64,000 nucleotides of DNA from Rhodospirillaceae bacterium (GTDB lineage Bacteria; Pseudomonadota; Alphaproteobacteria; UBA6615): contig PASR01000004.1 of assembly GCA_002713365.1 (NCBI GenBank), positions 26,076 through 90,075 of the forward strand, given 5' to 3'. Shown here piece after piece: positions 35,262-42,913 of this stretch (its first letter is position 1; every line of letters starts with the position of its first letter). The translations under genes were made by a program, and so were the position numbers. Below the pieces are notes generated by a model. The model saw nothing but the letters and a program-made list of their open reading frames with translations, did not search any database and was not told the DNA's origin.

Positions 35262-36494
35262 ATGGTACACGTACATGAAATGCCGGAACATCTGGCCAAA
35301 GCGCTGATAAACCAGGAGTTGCCAACTTATGATACCACACCTTGGGTAGAAGCAATAACGTTAGAAGATAGTAAAATTGCTATAATTAGCACAGCTGGCT
35401 TACATCGAAGCGAAGATGCTCCTTTTGTTCCTGGCGCAGGAGACTATCGGGTAATTCCAGATGATGAGGATATGGCTAATCTTATGATGAGTCATCTCTC
35501 AACTAATTTTGACCGTACCGGGTTTTTTCAAGATGTTAATACAGCTTTTCCTATTGATAGGTTACACGAGCTAAATGAAATGGGTGTTATAGGGTCGGTT
35601 GCATCACGACATTACTCATTCATGGGTGCCACACCTCCCCATATGATGGAACCAGTTGCTAAGGATCTAGCAGAGTTACTAAAGCAGGATGGGGTTACTG
35701 CTGTCATTCTTGTCCCGGTCTGACCTCAATGTACGCGCGCCGTGGGCGGGCTAGCACATGTTCTAGAAGGCGAAGGTATTGCAACTACGCATATTAGTTT
35801 AATTCGTGAACATACTGAGCGAATGAAACCACCGCGAGCATTAGCTGTTAAGTTTGAGTTAGGTCGTCCGTTTGGTGCTCCAAATCAATCTGATTTTCAA
35901 CGTAGAGTCTTGCATGAGTGTCTTGGGATACTAGAGTATGAAGAGGGCCCAGTTATTCAAGATTTTCCTGATCTTCCTCCTGGTAACGAAAGTGATGAAT
36001 TACAAGGATGGGCATGCCCGGTAAACTTTGCGGCACCTATGGAAGACATCAGTGATGCAGATTTAGTCTATCAGTCTCTCTCTCAAGAAGTTAATCTATT
36101 AAGACCCTGGCATGATGAAGCGGTAAAGAATTTTAATCGCTCAGCTTTCGGTATTTCCGGTAAGACAACTGACGAGATAGTTAGATTTATTGCAGATCTT
36201 TTAGTTGCACCTGAAAAGCAGAAGCCGCCTATAATAGGAGAGACACTTGGAATTGGCTTTAAACGCATGGCAGATGATCTTCGCTATTTTTATACTGAGG
36301 CAGCTATAGCCCGACCAGACCAAAAGACAAGCGATCTTGAGGTTGCTAATTGGTTATGGGGCGAAACCACTCTTGGTAAAGTGCTCGTGGCTATACGTGA
36401 CTACTCAATGGAAAGTGATGACCCATCTTTAAAAACTATGGCAGTCACGGCCATGGTTCCATCTCATCAACGCTACAGAACCAAGCATGGCTAG
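35262..36494 (+). CDS. GrdB/PrdB-like selenoprotein (UGA read as Sec154)
   Basis: One frame runs from the ATG at 35262 (GGGGAC before it) to 36494, with a single TGA at 35721-35723. Read as selenocysteine it gives a 410-residue protein with LVPV-U154-P-Q-C157-TRAVG, the UxxC redox motif of the glycine/sarcosine/betaine reductase B and proline reductase PrdB family (PF07355). The downstream half (GLAHVLEGEGIATTHISLIREH, ALAVKFELGRPFGAPN) continues the same domain, so a stop at 154 would cut through it. A stem-loop right after the UGA fits a bacterial SECIS. The other reductase components (GrdA, GrdC, GrdD, PrdA) are absent from the window. Function is probably a reductive cleavage or redox step; the substrate is unknown. 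Confidence 0.85.
35729..35759 (+). promoter_or_regulatory. Candidate bacterial SECIS element
   Basis: In the mRNA, CGCC (35738-35741) pairs with GGCG (35745-35748) around apical loop GUG; below it GC (35735-35736) pairs with GC (35750-35751) across a G-G mismatch, and AUGU (35729-35732) pairs with ACAU (35756-35759). The apical loop starts 18 bases after the UGA, in the spacing range of bacterial SECIS elements, and has the expected G and U. The folding was done by eye. Confidence 0.65.
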
Positions 36495-36563
36495 CATACA
36501 GGCTGACCATACGTAGTGTTTATTTTGAAGCCGTTAATGTATTATCTATCGGGTCTATAATTA

Positions 36564-37802
36564 ATGTCTTTATTTTTTAAGCCATCAATTATAGTTCGGC
36601 GTAATTTAGTGCTAGTTGCTTCATTATTGTTCCTGTTAGTGGGGACTGGTAGTATTTACTTTATCGTAGTTGCCATGAAGCAGATTTCTAATGATTTTCT
36701 ATGGCCAAGGTCAGTACCATCAATTGCTTATGCGCTTCAATATTTTGGAGCAGGAACCGGCGGAATTTTTATGGGCTGGTGTTTGGATAGGCGAGGAATG
36801 GAAATACCAGCTCTAACCGGGGCTATCATGATAGGGTTGGGCACTATTTTAACTAGTATGGTTACTACTCAGTGGGAGTTATACCTAATTTACGGAGTTA
36901 TGCTTGGCTTTTTTGGTAGGTCAACGCTTTTTGCTCCTTTAACAGCTAATATTACTCGCTGGTTTGAGCATAATAAAAGCCTTGCGGTAGGTGTTGTTGG
37001 ATCAGGACAGGGTCTTGCTGGCATGGTATGGCCTCAGACATTCCATTATTTAATCAATGCATATGGATGGCGACAAACAGCACTTATTTACGGTGTTTTT
37101 TCGTTAGTTACCATGCTTCCGTTGGCGTTTATTCTAAAACAAAAGCCACCTAAAACTGTTTCTTCAAATTCATCCGAAAATATAATTTTAAGGCCTACGT
37201 CAAAGGTTCATCAATATATATCACCGCGAATGATTCAGGTCTCATTATCGATTGCCTCAATTGGTTGCTGTGTGGCTATGTCCCTACCTCTAGCGCATAT
37301 AGTTAGTCATGTCAGCGACCTTGGTTTTGATCCAGCACGAGGTGCTGAGGTGCTTTCTATCATGTTAGCTAGTTCTGCGGTTGCTAGTTTTTTTGGTGTT
37401 GGTTTTCTTGGGAAAAGATACGGAGGTCTTGGAGCCTTAATTATTTTTTCATCTGGCCAGGCAACTTTGTTAGCGACTCTGGCTTTTGTTGATAGTCTAA
37501 TGGGGGTTTACATTGCTTCCGCTTTATTTGGACTTGGTTACGGCGGAATTTTGCCCTGCTATCCATTGATTGTTCGGGAGCTACTTCCTGAAGCTGAGGC
37601 TGGTAGGCGTACTGGCATTATTTTATTGTGTGCGGGTATTGGTATGGCTATCGGTTCTTGGTTAGGAGGCTATATGTTTGATTTGACAGGGACTTATCAG
37701 CTAGCTTTTTTAATTGGTGTTGTTTTTAATATTGGTAACCTTGTTATTATTATTAGTTTGTTATTACGTACACATAAACTGAATGTAACTTTAGCTAGAT
37801 GA
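36564..37802 (+). CDS. MFS transporter
   Basis: A 412-residue protein with about 12 membrane helices in two halves. Helix 1 region LVLVASLLFLLVGTGSIYFIVVAMKQISNDF, the loop GWCLDRRGMEIPALTG (the family loop 2-3 motif), FEHNKSLAVGVVGSGQGLAG and PLIVRELLPEAEAGRRTGIILLCAGIGMAIGSWLGG place it in the major facilitator superfamily, nearest to monocarboxylate or oxalate/formate-type members. It follows the GrdB-like gene by 69 bases and may bring in the substrate of that enzyme. The direction and substrate are not known. Confidence 0.88.
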   Translation: MSLFFKPSIIVRRNLVLVASLLFLLVGTGSIYFIVVAMKQISNDFLWPRSVPSIAYALQYFGAGTGGIFMGWCLDRRGMEIPALTGAIMIGLGTILTSMVTTQWELYLIYGVMLGFFGRSTLFAPLTANITRWFEHNKSLAVGVVGSGQGLAGMVWPQTFHYLINAYGWRQTALIYGVFSLVTMLPLAFILKQKPPKTVSSNSSENIILRPTSKVHQYISPRMIQVSLSIASIGCCVAMSLPLAHIVSHVSDLGFDPARGAEVLSIMLASSAVASFFGVGFLGKRYGGLGALIIFSSGQATLLATLAFVDSLMGVYIASALFGLGYGGILPCYPLIVRELLPEAEAGRRTGIILLCAGIGMAIGSWLGGYMFDLTGTYQLAFLIGVVFNIGNLVIIISLLLRTHKLNVTLAR

Positions 37803-37867
37803 TAGTAGTTTTTTTATGAAGGTAATTTGGTTAAATTTTTTTAGACTTTAATATGTATTGTAAATAA

Positions 37868-40090
37868 TTAAATAAAATTTACTAGACTAGTACTAGCACT
37901 ATTATTGGAAACAGAGCCTATTATAGTTGCATCGGGCGCAGTTGATTTGTGGAGCTCTTCGATACATTGTTCGGCATTTTGTTCAGGGACCCCAAACAAT
38001 AGACCCCCTGCTGTCTGTGGATCAAAAATCAATGGATAGGTAGAATGCTCTATTGCTTGGTAATTATTTTTTGTAGAATTTTCGTTTGGCTGTTTGAGTG
38101 AACTTTCAAATCCGAGCAAAGATAATTCCTGCGCACCTGAAAGTAGTGGTAATGATTTGAGGTTTATTGAAGCTATGACATTAGAAGCACTTAACATTTC
38201 GATTAAATGACCCATTAAACCGAAGCCAGTTACATCAGTACATGCCGAAGCACAATATTTTTGTAATATCGGTATACAAGGCCCAACTGAACGGAGCATG
38301 GAGGTAAAAGCTGAATCAATCCAATCTGCTCTTGCTTTAGCCTGCATATCAGCAGCAAATAAAACGCCGGTACCTAATGGCTTTGTTAAAATTAATGTAT
38401 CATCAGGTTTAAGGCCGCTTTTTCGTAAAAGCTTTTTGGGGTCGGCGTAACCATTTACAGTTAGACCGAACGCTAACTCTGCCCCCTCTCCAGTATGACC
38501 TCCTGCAAGAACTGCCCCGGCTTCTGTCAGTGTTTCAGTGGCTCCAGATAATAGTTGATATAAATCTTCAGCTATAATTTCTTCGCTATCATGTGGCAAT
38601 ATAATAGCAGCTAAAGCAGAATGGGGTTCTGCACCCATAGCAAATATGTCACCAAGGCAATGATTGGCAGCTATTCTTGCGAAGAGATATGGATCATCAG
38701 TAAAGCTTCGGAATTGATCAACAGTCTGTATTAATGCTTTGTCTGACGGGGGTATTATGACCGCAGCATCATCAGGTGCATCTATTCCTTGCGCTAGACC
38801 TTCTTTTTTTTGAATGGGTATTCGCTCTAGTGCTCGATTCAAGATGGAAGCAGGAACTTTAGCACCGCAGCCGCCACACCTCATTTTTTCAATATCACTT
38901 ATATCATTGCTTGCGTTTTTATGTCCTGTCATTTCTGGTAAAGTTTGATAATTTGATATCCACCTGCGATCTATCTTGTCTTTCCATCGCCAGACCCATT
39001 TTCCTGATACAGCTAGAGACCCGCGAGCAGCTACAGCACCGTTATCGCCTGTGGTAATAAGAGCCAGGGATTGTTTTTGTGGGCGGTAGGGTTTCGGGTT
39101 TTTTCCTATAAAAACTCGGCGTAAATTTTCAGCTAAAACTGGTCCTTGACGAACCGCATATACTCCAGATTTAGGCAAATCATAATTTTCCATTGATGCA
39201 ATATCACCAGTTGCATATACCTCTGGATGCGATATTGAACGAAGAAAATCATCGATACGAACAAAGCCGTTATTATCTAAGGCTAACCCTGTGTTCAAGA
39301 GCCAATTGGGAGGCTGAGCATTAGTAACTAAGATAGTTTTATCTGCTGCTAAAACTTCTCCGGTATTAAGCTTTACGCTATTAGAATTTATTATATCGAC
39401 ACGGCTTTTTGTTAGAGAAATAATTTTACGTTTAGTAATATGATTTAATAAGTTTTTACGCGCTGCTGAATTAAAATCTGGAAGTAACGTGCTTTTAGAT
39501 TCTATTATAGTAATAGTTAAGTGATTGGGGTTTTTCTTTAGTAAAGCATTATTTCGTCGTAGTTGTTGATCCAGAGATAGAGATAGTTCTACTCCACCTG
39601 CCCCTCCCCCTATTATAACAATATTATAAGTATTCTTCTTATTTATAACTTCTTCTCTAATTTTTTCTTGTTCAGTAAGAAATTTATCGAGTGGTTTTAT
39701 CGGCAAGGCATGTTCAGCACCAGAAACACTAGGGACTGCAGGAGTAGAGCCTATATCAAGTGATAATAAATCATATTTTACTGGGGGGCGCTCCGCTACG
39801 TGTACAAGCTTTTGTAGTAAATCAAGTTGTGTAGCTGAAGAGTGTATTAGTCGAGCATTTGCAAAAGACGCCAGTCGACGTAAATCTATATGTCCTTCGG
39901 AATACTTGTAGGTCTGAGATATGAGACCTGGCACCATGCCGGAATAGGGAATTAAAATATCTTTAGAAATTAGGGTTAATCTTATTCCTGGTTGTGGGTG
40001 CATACCATATCTTTTTAGTACGTGGACGTGGCTATGGCCTCCTCCCACTAGTACAATATTTTTTTTAATAGGTTCAGATTCAGTCAGCAT
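37868..40090 (-). CDS. selD: Selenophosphate synthetase SelD fused to NADH-dehydrogenase-like domain
   Basis: A 740-residue fusion. Residues 1-375 are a pyridine-nucleotide-disulfide oxidoreductase-like flavoprotein (GGGHSHVHVL near 16-25, GGGAGGVELS at 161-170, and ATGDIASM near 293-300). Residues about 400-740 are SelD: MRCGGCGAK with Cys405 and Cys408, GIDAPDDAAVI, HCLGDIFAMGAEPHSALA and a late DPQTAGGLLFGVP. SelD makes selenophosphate from selenide and ATP for selenocysteine and selenouridine. This fusion is known in several proteobacterial lineages. It is directly downstream of tRNA-Sec on the same strand. The flavoprotein part could supply or sense reduced selenium. Confidence 0.94.
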   Translation of the reverse strand: MLTESEPIKKNIVLVGGGHSHVHVLKRYGMHPQPGIRLTLISKDILIPYSGMVPGLISQTYKYSEGHIDLRRLASFANARLIHSSATQLDLLQKLVHVAERPPVKYDLLSLDIGSTPAVPSVSGAEHALPIKPLDKFLTEQEKIREEVINKKNTYNIVIIGGGAGGVELSLSLDQQLRRNNALLKKNPNHLTITIIESKSTLLPDFNSAARKNLLNHITKRKIISLTKSRVDIINSNSVKLNTGEVLAADKTILVTNAQPPNWLLNTGLALDNNGFVRIDDFLRSISHPEVYATGDIASMENYDLPKSGVYAVRQGPVLAENLRRVFIGKNPKPYRPQKQSLALITTGDNGAVAARGSLAVSGKWVWRWKDKIDRRWISNYQTLPEMTGHKNASNDISDIEKMRCGGCGAKVPASILNRALERIPIQKKEGLAQGIDAPDDAAVIIPPSDKALIQTVDQFRSFTDDPYLFARIAANHCLGDIFAMGAEPHSALAAIILPHDSEEIIAEDLYQLLSGATETLTEAGAVLAGGHTGEGAELAFGLTVNGYADPKKLLRKSGLKPDDTLILTKPLGTGVLFAADMQAKARADWIDSAFTSMLRSVGPCIPILQKYCASACTDVTGFGLMGHLIEMLSASNVIASINLKSLPLLSGAQELSLLGFESSLKQPNENSTKNNYQAIEHSTYPLIFDPQTAGGLLFGVPEQNAEQCIEELHKSTAPDATIIGSVSNNSASTSLVNFI

Positions 40091-40123
40091 TTTTTTTATT
40101 TATAATTATTACGAGAAATTTAT

Positions 40124-40220
40124 TGGCGGAAGAGGGTGGGAGTCGAACCCACCAGGCACGTCTAACGCCCCTCACCGGATTTGAAGTCCGAGCGCCCCAA
40201 CCGGGGTGCGATCCTCTTCC
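40124..40220 (-). tRNA. selC: tRNA-Sec (selenocysteine, anticodon TCA)
   Basis: The minus strand gives a 97-base tRNA: acceptor GGAAGAGG with CCTCTTCC, a long extra arm (GGTGAGGGGCGTTAGACGTGCC region), a T arm GGTGG-GTTCGACTC-CCACC, discriminator G and an encoded CCA. The anticodon loop contains TCA (plus-strand tga at 40182-40184), which reads UGA. Length, long variable arm and extended acceptor are hallmarks of selenocysteine tRNA. The selD gene starts 33 bases after it, so the two probably share a transcript. Confidence 0.95.
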
Positions 40221-40405
40221 AAAAAACATCAGGATAGCTTTAACAGATGTCGCAATTGCTTTCACTATTAAAAAAAAATAGTTTAATTTGGCATTTTAAG
40301 CTTAGTCTAGTATCCTAGTGCTCAAGATAACATATTAACCTATAGAATAACTTACCTAAAGAATAATGAGTTTTTTACGCTAATTTAATAAATAAGGAGT
40401 TTCCC

Positions 40406-40726
40406 ATGGATGGAGCTGGAGTTACTGAAGTTATATTGCAGTTCTTTGTACTACCCTTTCTGGTTATATTTTTGGCTAGTTTAATTCAGATGGGTATGAG
40501 ATACGGAAATTTGTCCGGGGATATTCCTTGGTTTGATACGCAACGCGAGGCATATATATCGTTGGTTATAGGGGCTATTGTAACAGTAGCGGTAACCCTC
40601 ATTATAGGTGGACCTGAGTTATTTGTTCTGTTTTGGAGGCCTTTGATAACTACTGTAATTATGCTGCCGATAGCGTTTGGAGCCGCCTTATTATCTTTCG
40701 GGATATGGCATAGAGTAAGAAGGTAA
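40406..40726 (+). CDS. Small hypothetical membrane protein
   Basis: A 106-residue protein with about three hydrophobic segments, near residues 8-27, 48-67 and 74-98, and a short basic C-terminus (WHRVRR). It has AAGGAGTT before the ATG, a convincing ribosome binding site. No family is recognised. It is divergent from tRNA-Sec and selD, with about 185 bases between, and ends 8 bases before the converging bicupin gene. Small size and three spans could suit an accessory membrane subunit. Confidence 0.7.
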   Translation: MDGAGVTEVILQFFVLPFLVIFLASLIQMGMRYGNLSGDIPWFDTQREAYISLVIGAIVTVAVTLIIGGPELFVLFWRPLITTVIMLPIAFGAALLSFGIWHRVRR

Positions 40727-40733
40727 ATCTAAC

Positions 40734-41558
40734 TTATTGGGTTGTATCTATAGGTATGTAATTGGCTTCAGTTATGCTACCAGCACCAGTAAGGACATTA
40801 TATATTTCTAGTTTCATTGAGCTGCTTTCGTTTTTTAACCAATGTACGGTACCTTTTGGTATAAATACAAAGCTACCTTTGCTTACTGCTAGTTGGTAAT
40901 CTCCTGAGCCTGCTACACCATTGCCAGATGTGACATAGTATATTTGTTCGCAATTATCACTTCGGTTTGGTATTAGCTCCCCTCCTGGTTTAAAGCTTGC
41001 AAATATAAGAGCGTTTTCACTTCCATTGTGGGTTCCGATCGGCACTCTCAGGTCTGCGTTAATGTAAATATTATTTGCCTCACTAGTTTTATTACATTCT
41101 TCTAGTTGCACCAAAACTCCTTCATTAAGCCCCTTTCGTGGCATTTCTAAATCTTTAGCGTCAGCATGGCCACAGAACTTGTAGCCAGTTTCAGGGACAG
41201 ATTGTGCTCCCACATAGAAGCCAATTACCTCTGCATCTTCTTCTTTTGTTTCGTTATAAAAGAAATGCTCTGTACCTCTTGGCATTAGACGGCAGTTACC
41301 GTTAGTTACTTCGGCTCGACTATTACTTTGTCCAACAACACCATGTCCTTTCAAATATACTGCGATTTCATCACAATTTTTATGAAGGTGTTTAGCATGC
41401 GTTGAGCCAGGTCTGAAGATTGAGTGGAAAACAGCTGTCGCACTTCCATCATTTCCAGTTATTGGTAGGCGAAACTCAGAGATTGCCCAACCATCTTTTT
41501 TTTCCATACGTTCAATTTTAATTTTACTAATATGGGTTATAGTAATCGGCGATGACAT
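40734..41558 (-). CDS. Bicupin protein
   Basis: A 274-residue protein with two cupin domains. The first has FRPGSTHAKHLHKNCDEIAVYLKGHGVVGQ and RLMPRGTEHFFYNE; the second has FKPGGELIPNRSDNCEQIYYVTSGNGVAG and VFIPKGTVHWLKNE. The first domain keeps two His and an acidic residue in the metal motif (HLHKNCDE), while the second lacks the first His pair. This suggests one active metal site and one structural domain. It may be a dioxygenase, isomerase or ligand-binding protein. It is divergent from the isopropylmalate-dehydrogenase-like gene, with an inverted repeat between. Confidence 0.82.
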   Translation of the reverse strand: MSSPITITHISKIKIERMEKKDGWAISEFRLPITGNDGSATAVFHSIFRPGSTHAKHLHKNCDEIAVYLKGHGVVGQSNSRAEVTNGNCRLMPRGTEHFFYNETKEEDAEVIGFYVGAQSVPETGYKFCGHADAKDLEMPRKGLNEGVLVQLEECNKTSEANNIYINADLRVPIGTHNGSENALIFASFKPGGELIPNRSDNCEQIYYVTSGNGVAGSGDYQLAVSKGSFVFIPKGTVHWLKNESSSMKLEIYNVLTGAGSITEANYIPIDTTQ

Positions 41559-41624
41559 TATGATTTTCCCATTTGATTAGTCTATTTGTCTTTTTTAAAA
41601 AAGTAATTAACACGCGATCATAAA

Positions 41625-41641
41625 AATCTCTATCAGAGATT
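41625..41641. promoter_or_regulatory. Inverted repeat between bicupin and LeuB-like genes
   Basis: AATCTCT (41625-41631) and AGAGATT (41635-41641) form a perfect 7-bp inverted repeat with a 3-base spacer, in the divergent promoter region. It lies 67 bases from the bicupin start and 90 bases before the LeuB-like ATG. It is a candidate operator. No linked regulator gene is visible. Confidence 0.45.
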
Positions 41642-41730
41642 ATTAACTGTTATTTTAATATTGCTGTATTTTATAAGGCAGGCCTTTTGTGTTAGAAATT
41701 ATTTTTTTAGTCAATCAAATAGGAATTTTT

Positions 41731-42813
41731 ATGTCCACTAAAATCCCTAGAATTATTATTTTACCGGGTGATGGCATTGGTGGTGAAGTTATGGAGTGTG
41801 CCCTTTCCATTATAGATTCTATTTATCGTACTACTAGGGCAGAACTAGATCTAGTTCACTTGCAGGCCGGAGCGGGAACATACTTAGAAACAGGAGATGC
41901 TCTTCCAGATAATGTTATAGAGGCAATAAAATTATCAGATGGAGTGTTACTGGGTGCGATGGGATTACCAGATGTAAGGTACCCTGACGGAACTGAAATA
42001 ATACCTCAAATTGATTTACGTATGATTCTGGACTTATATGCTGGGGTTCGTCCTATTAGGTTGCTGCCTGGCGCATTTACACCATTAAAAGATGATAGAG
42101 CGCGTGAATTAGATTTCGTTATAGTTCGTGAATCCACTGAAGGTTTATTCGCTAGAATGCATGAGGGTAAGATTGAAGATGATAAATCAGCAGAAGATCG
42201 CTTGATAATTACCCGAAAAACTTCTGAAAGACTTTTTGACTATGCATTTGAGTTGGCAAGACATCGCAAATCTATGGGCCATCTAGGTAAGGTTACATGC
42301 GTTGATAAGGCCAACGTCTTTAAGTCAATGGCTTTCTTTCGGAATATTTTTGAAGAACGAGCTAAAGCCTTTCCTGATATTCTTACTGATAAGCAGTATG
42401 TGGATGCTGCTGCCTTAAATTTTGTAAGAAATCCGTGGGATTTTGATGTAGTGGTTACTGAAAATATGTTTGGTGATATTCTATCTGACCTAGGGGCAGG
42501 ACTTATTGGTGGAATGGGAATGGCACCCTCTGCGGACATAGGTGATAATATAGCAGTATTTCAGCCTAGCCATGGAACAGCACCTGATATTATGGGTAAA
42601 GGTAAGTCTAATCCAACGGGGATGATCCTATCTGTTGTATTGCTGCTAAAATGGTTAGCTGCCCAAGGTTGGAGTGATAATTATTTTAAAGCTGCCAATT
42701 TACTGGACCAGGCCGTTTGTCGAGCATATGCCGATGGTAAATTGGTTCCTTATGAAGCTGGGGGTAATGCAGGAACAAAAGATATACTAAATCGTGTATT
42801 AAATTATTTATAG
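41731..42813 (+). CDS. Isocitrate/isopropylmalate dehydrogenase family protein
   Basis: The ATG at 41731 is chosen because AGGA stands before it and the family sequence begins there (IPRIIILPGDGIGGEVM); an in-frame GTG 42 bases upstream gives an unlikely hydrophobic extension. About 360 residues. VIVRESTEGLF, VDKANVFKSM, NMFGDILSDLGAGLIGGMGMAPSADIG and HGTAPDIMGKGKSNPTGMILS are the substrate, metal and NAD blocks of the decarboxylating dehydrogenase family. It may be LeuB, a tartrate/malate dehydrogenase or a related catabolic enzyme. Being away from leu genes and beside a CoxL-type gene favours a catabolic paralogue. Confidence 0.87.
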   Translation: MSTKIPRIIILPGDGIGGEVMECALSIIDSIYRTTRAELDLVHLQAGAGTYLETGDALPDNVIEAIKLSDGVLLGAMGLPDVRYPDGTEIIPQIDLRMILDLYAGVRPIRLLPGAFTPLKDDRARELDFVIVRESTEGLFARMHEGKIEDDKSAEDRLIITRKTSERLFDYAFELARHRKSMGHLGKVTCVDKANVFKSMAFFRNIFEERAKAFPDILTDKQYVDAAALNFVRNPWDFDVVVTENMFGDILSDLGAGLIGGMGMAPSADIGDNIAVFQPSHGTAPDIMGKGKSNPTGMILSVVLLLKWLAAQGWSDNYFKAANLLDQAVCRAYADGKLVPYEAGGNAGTKDILNRVLNYL

Positions 42814-42913
42814 ATATTATCGCATAAATAAAGTTTAGATTAGGAATGGGCTTTTAAGTTTTTATGATTACTTTTAGATAAACATCTAAAAAGGATGGTT
42901 GAGTGGAGGGGTA

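Noticed and set aside
35262..35723. GrdB-like gene as two separate genes or a pseudogene broken at 35721
   Set aside because: The UxxC position, the hairpin behind the UGA, the single frame and the nearby Sec genes all favour recoding over breakage.
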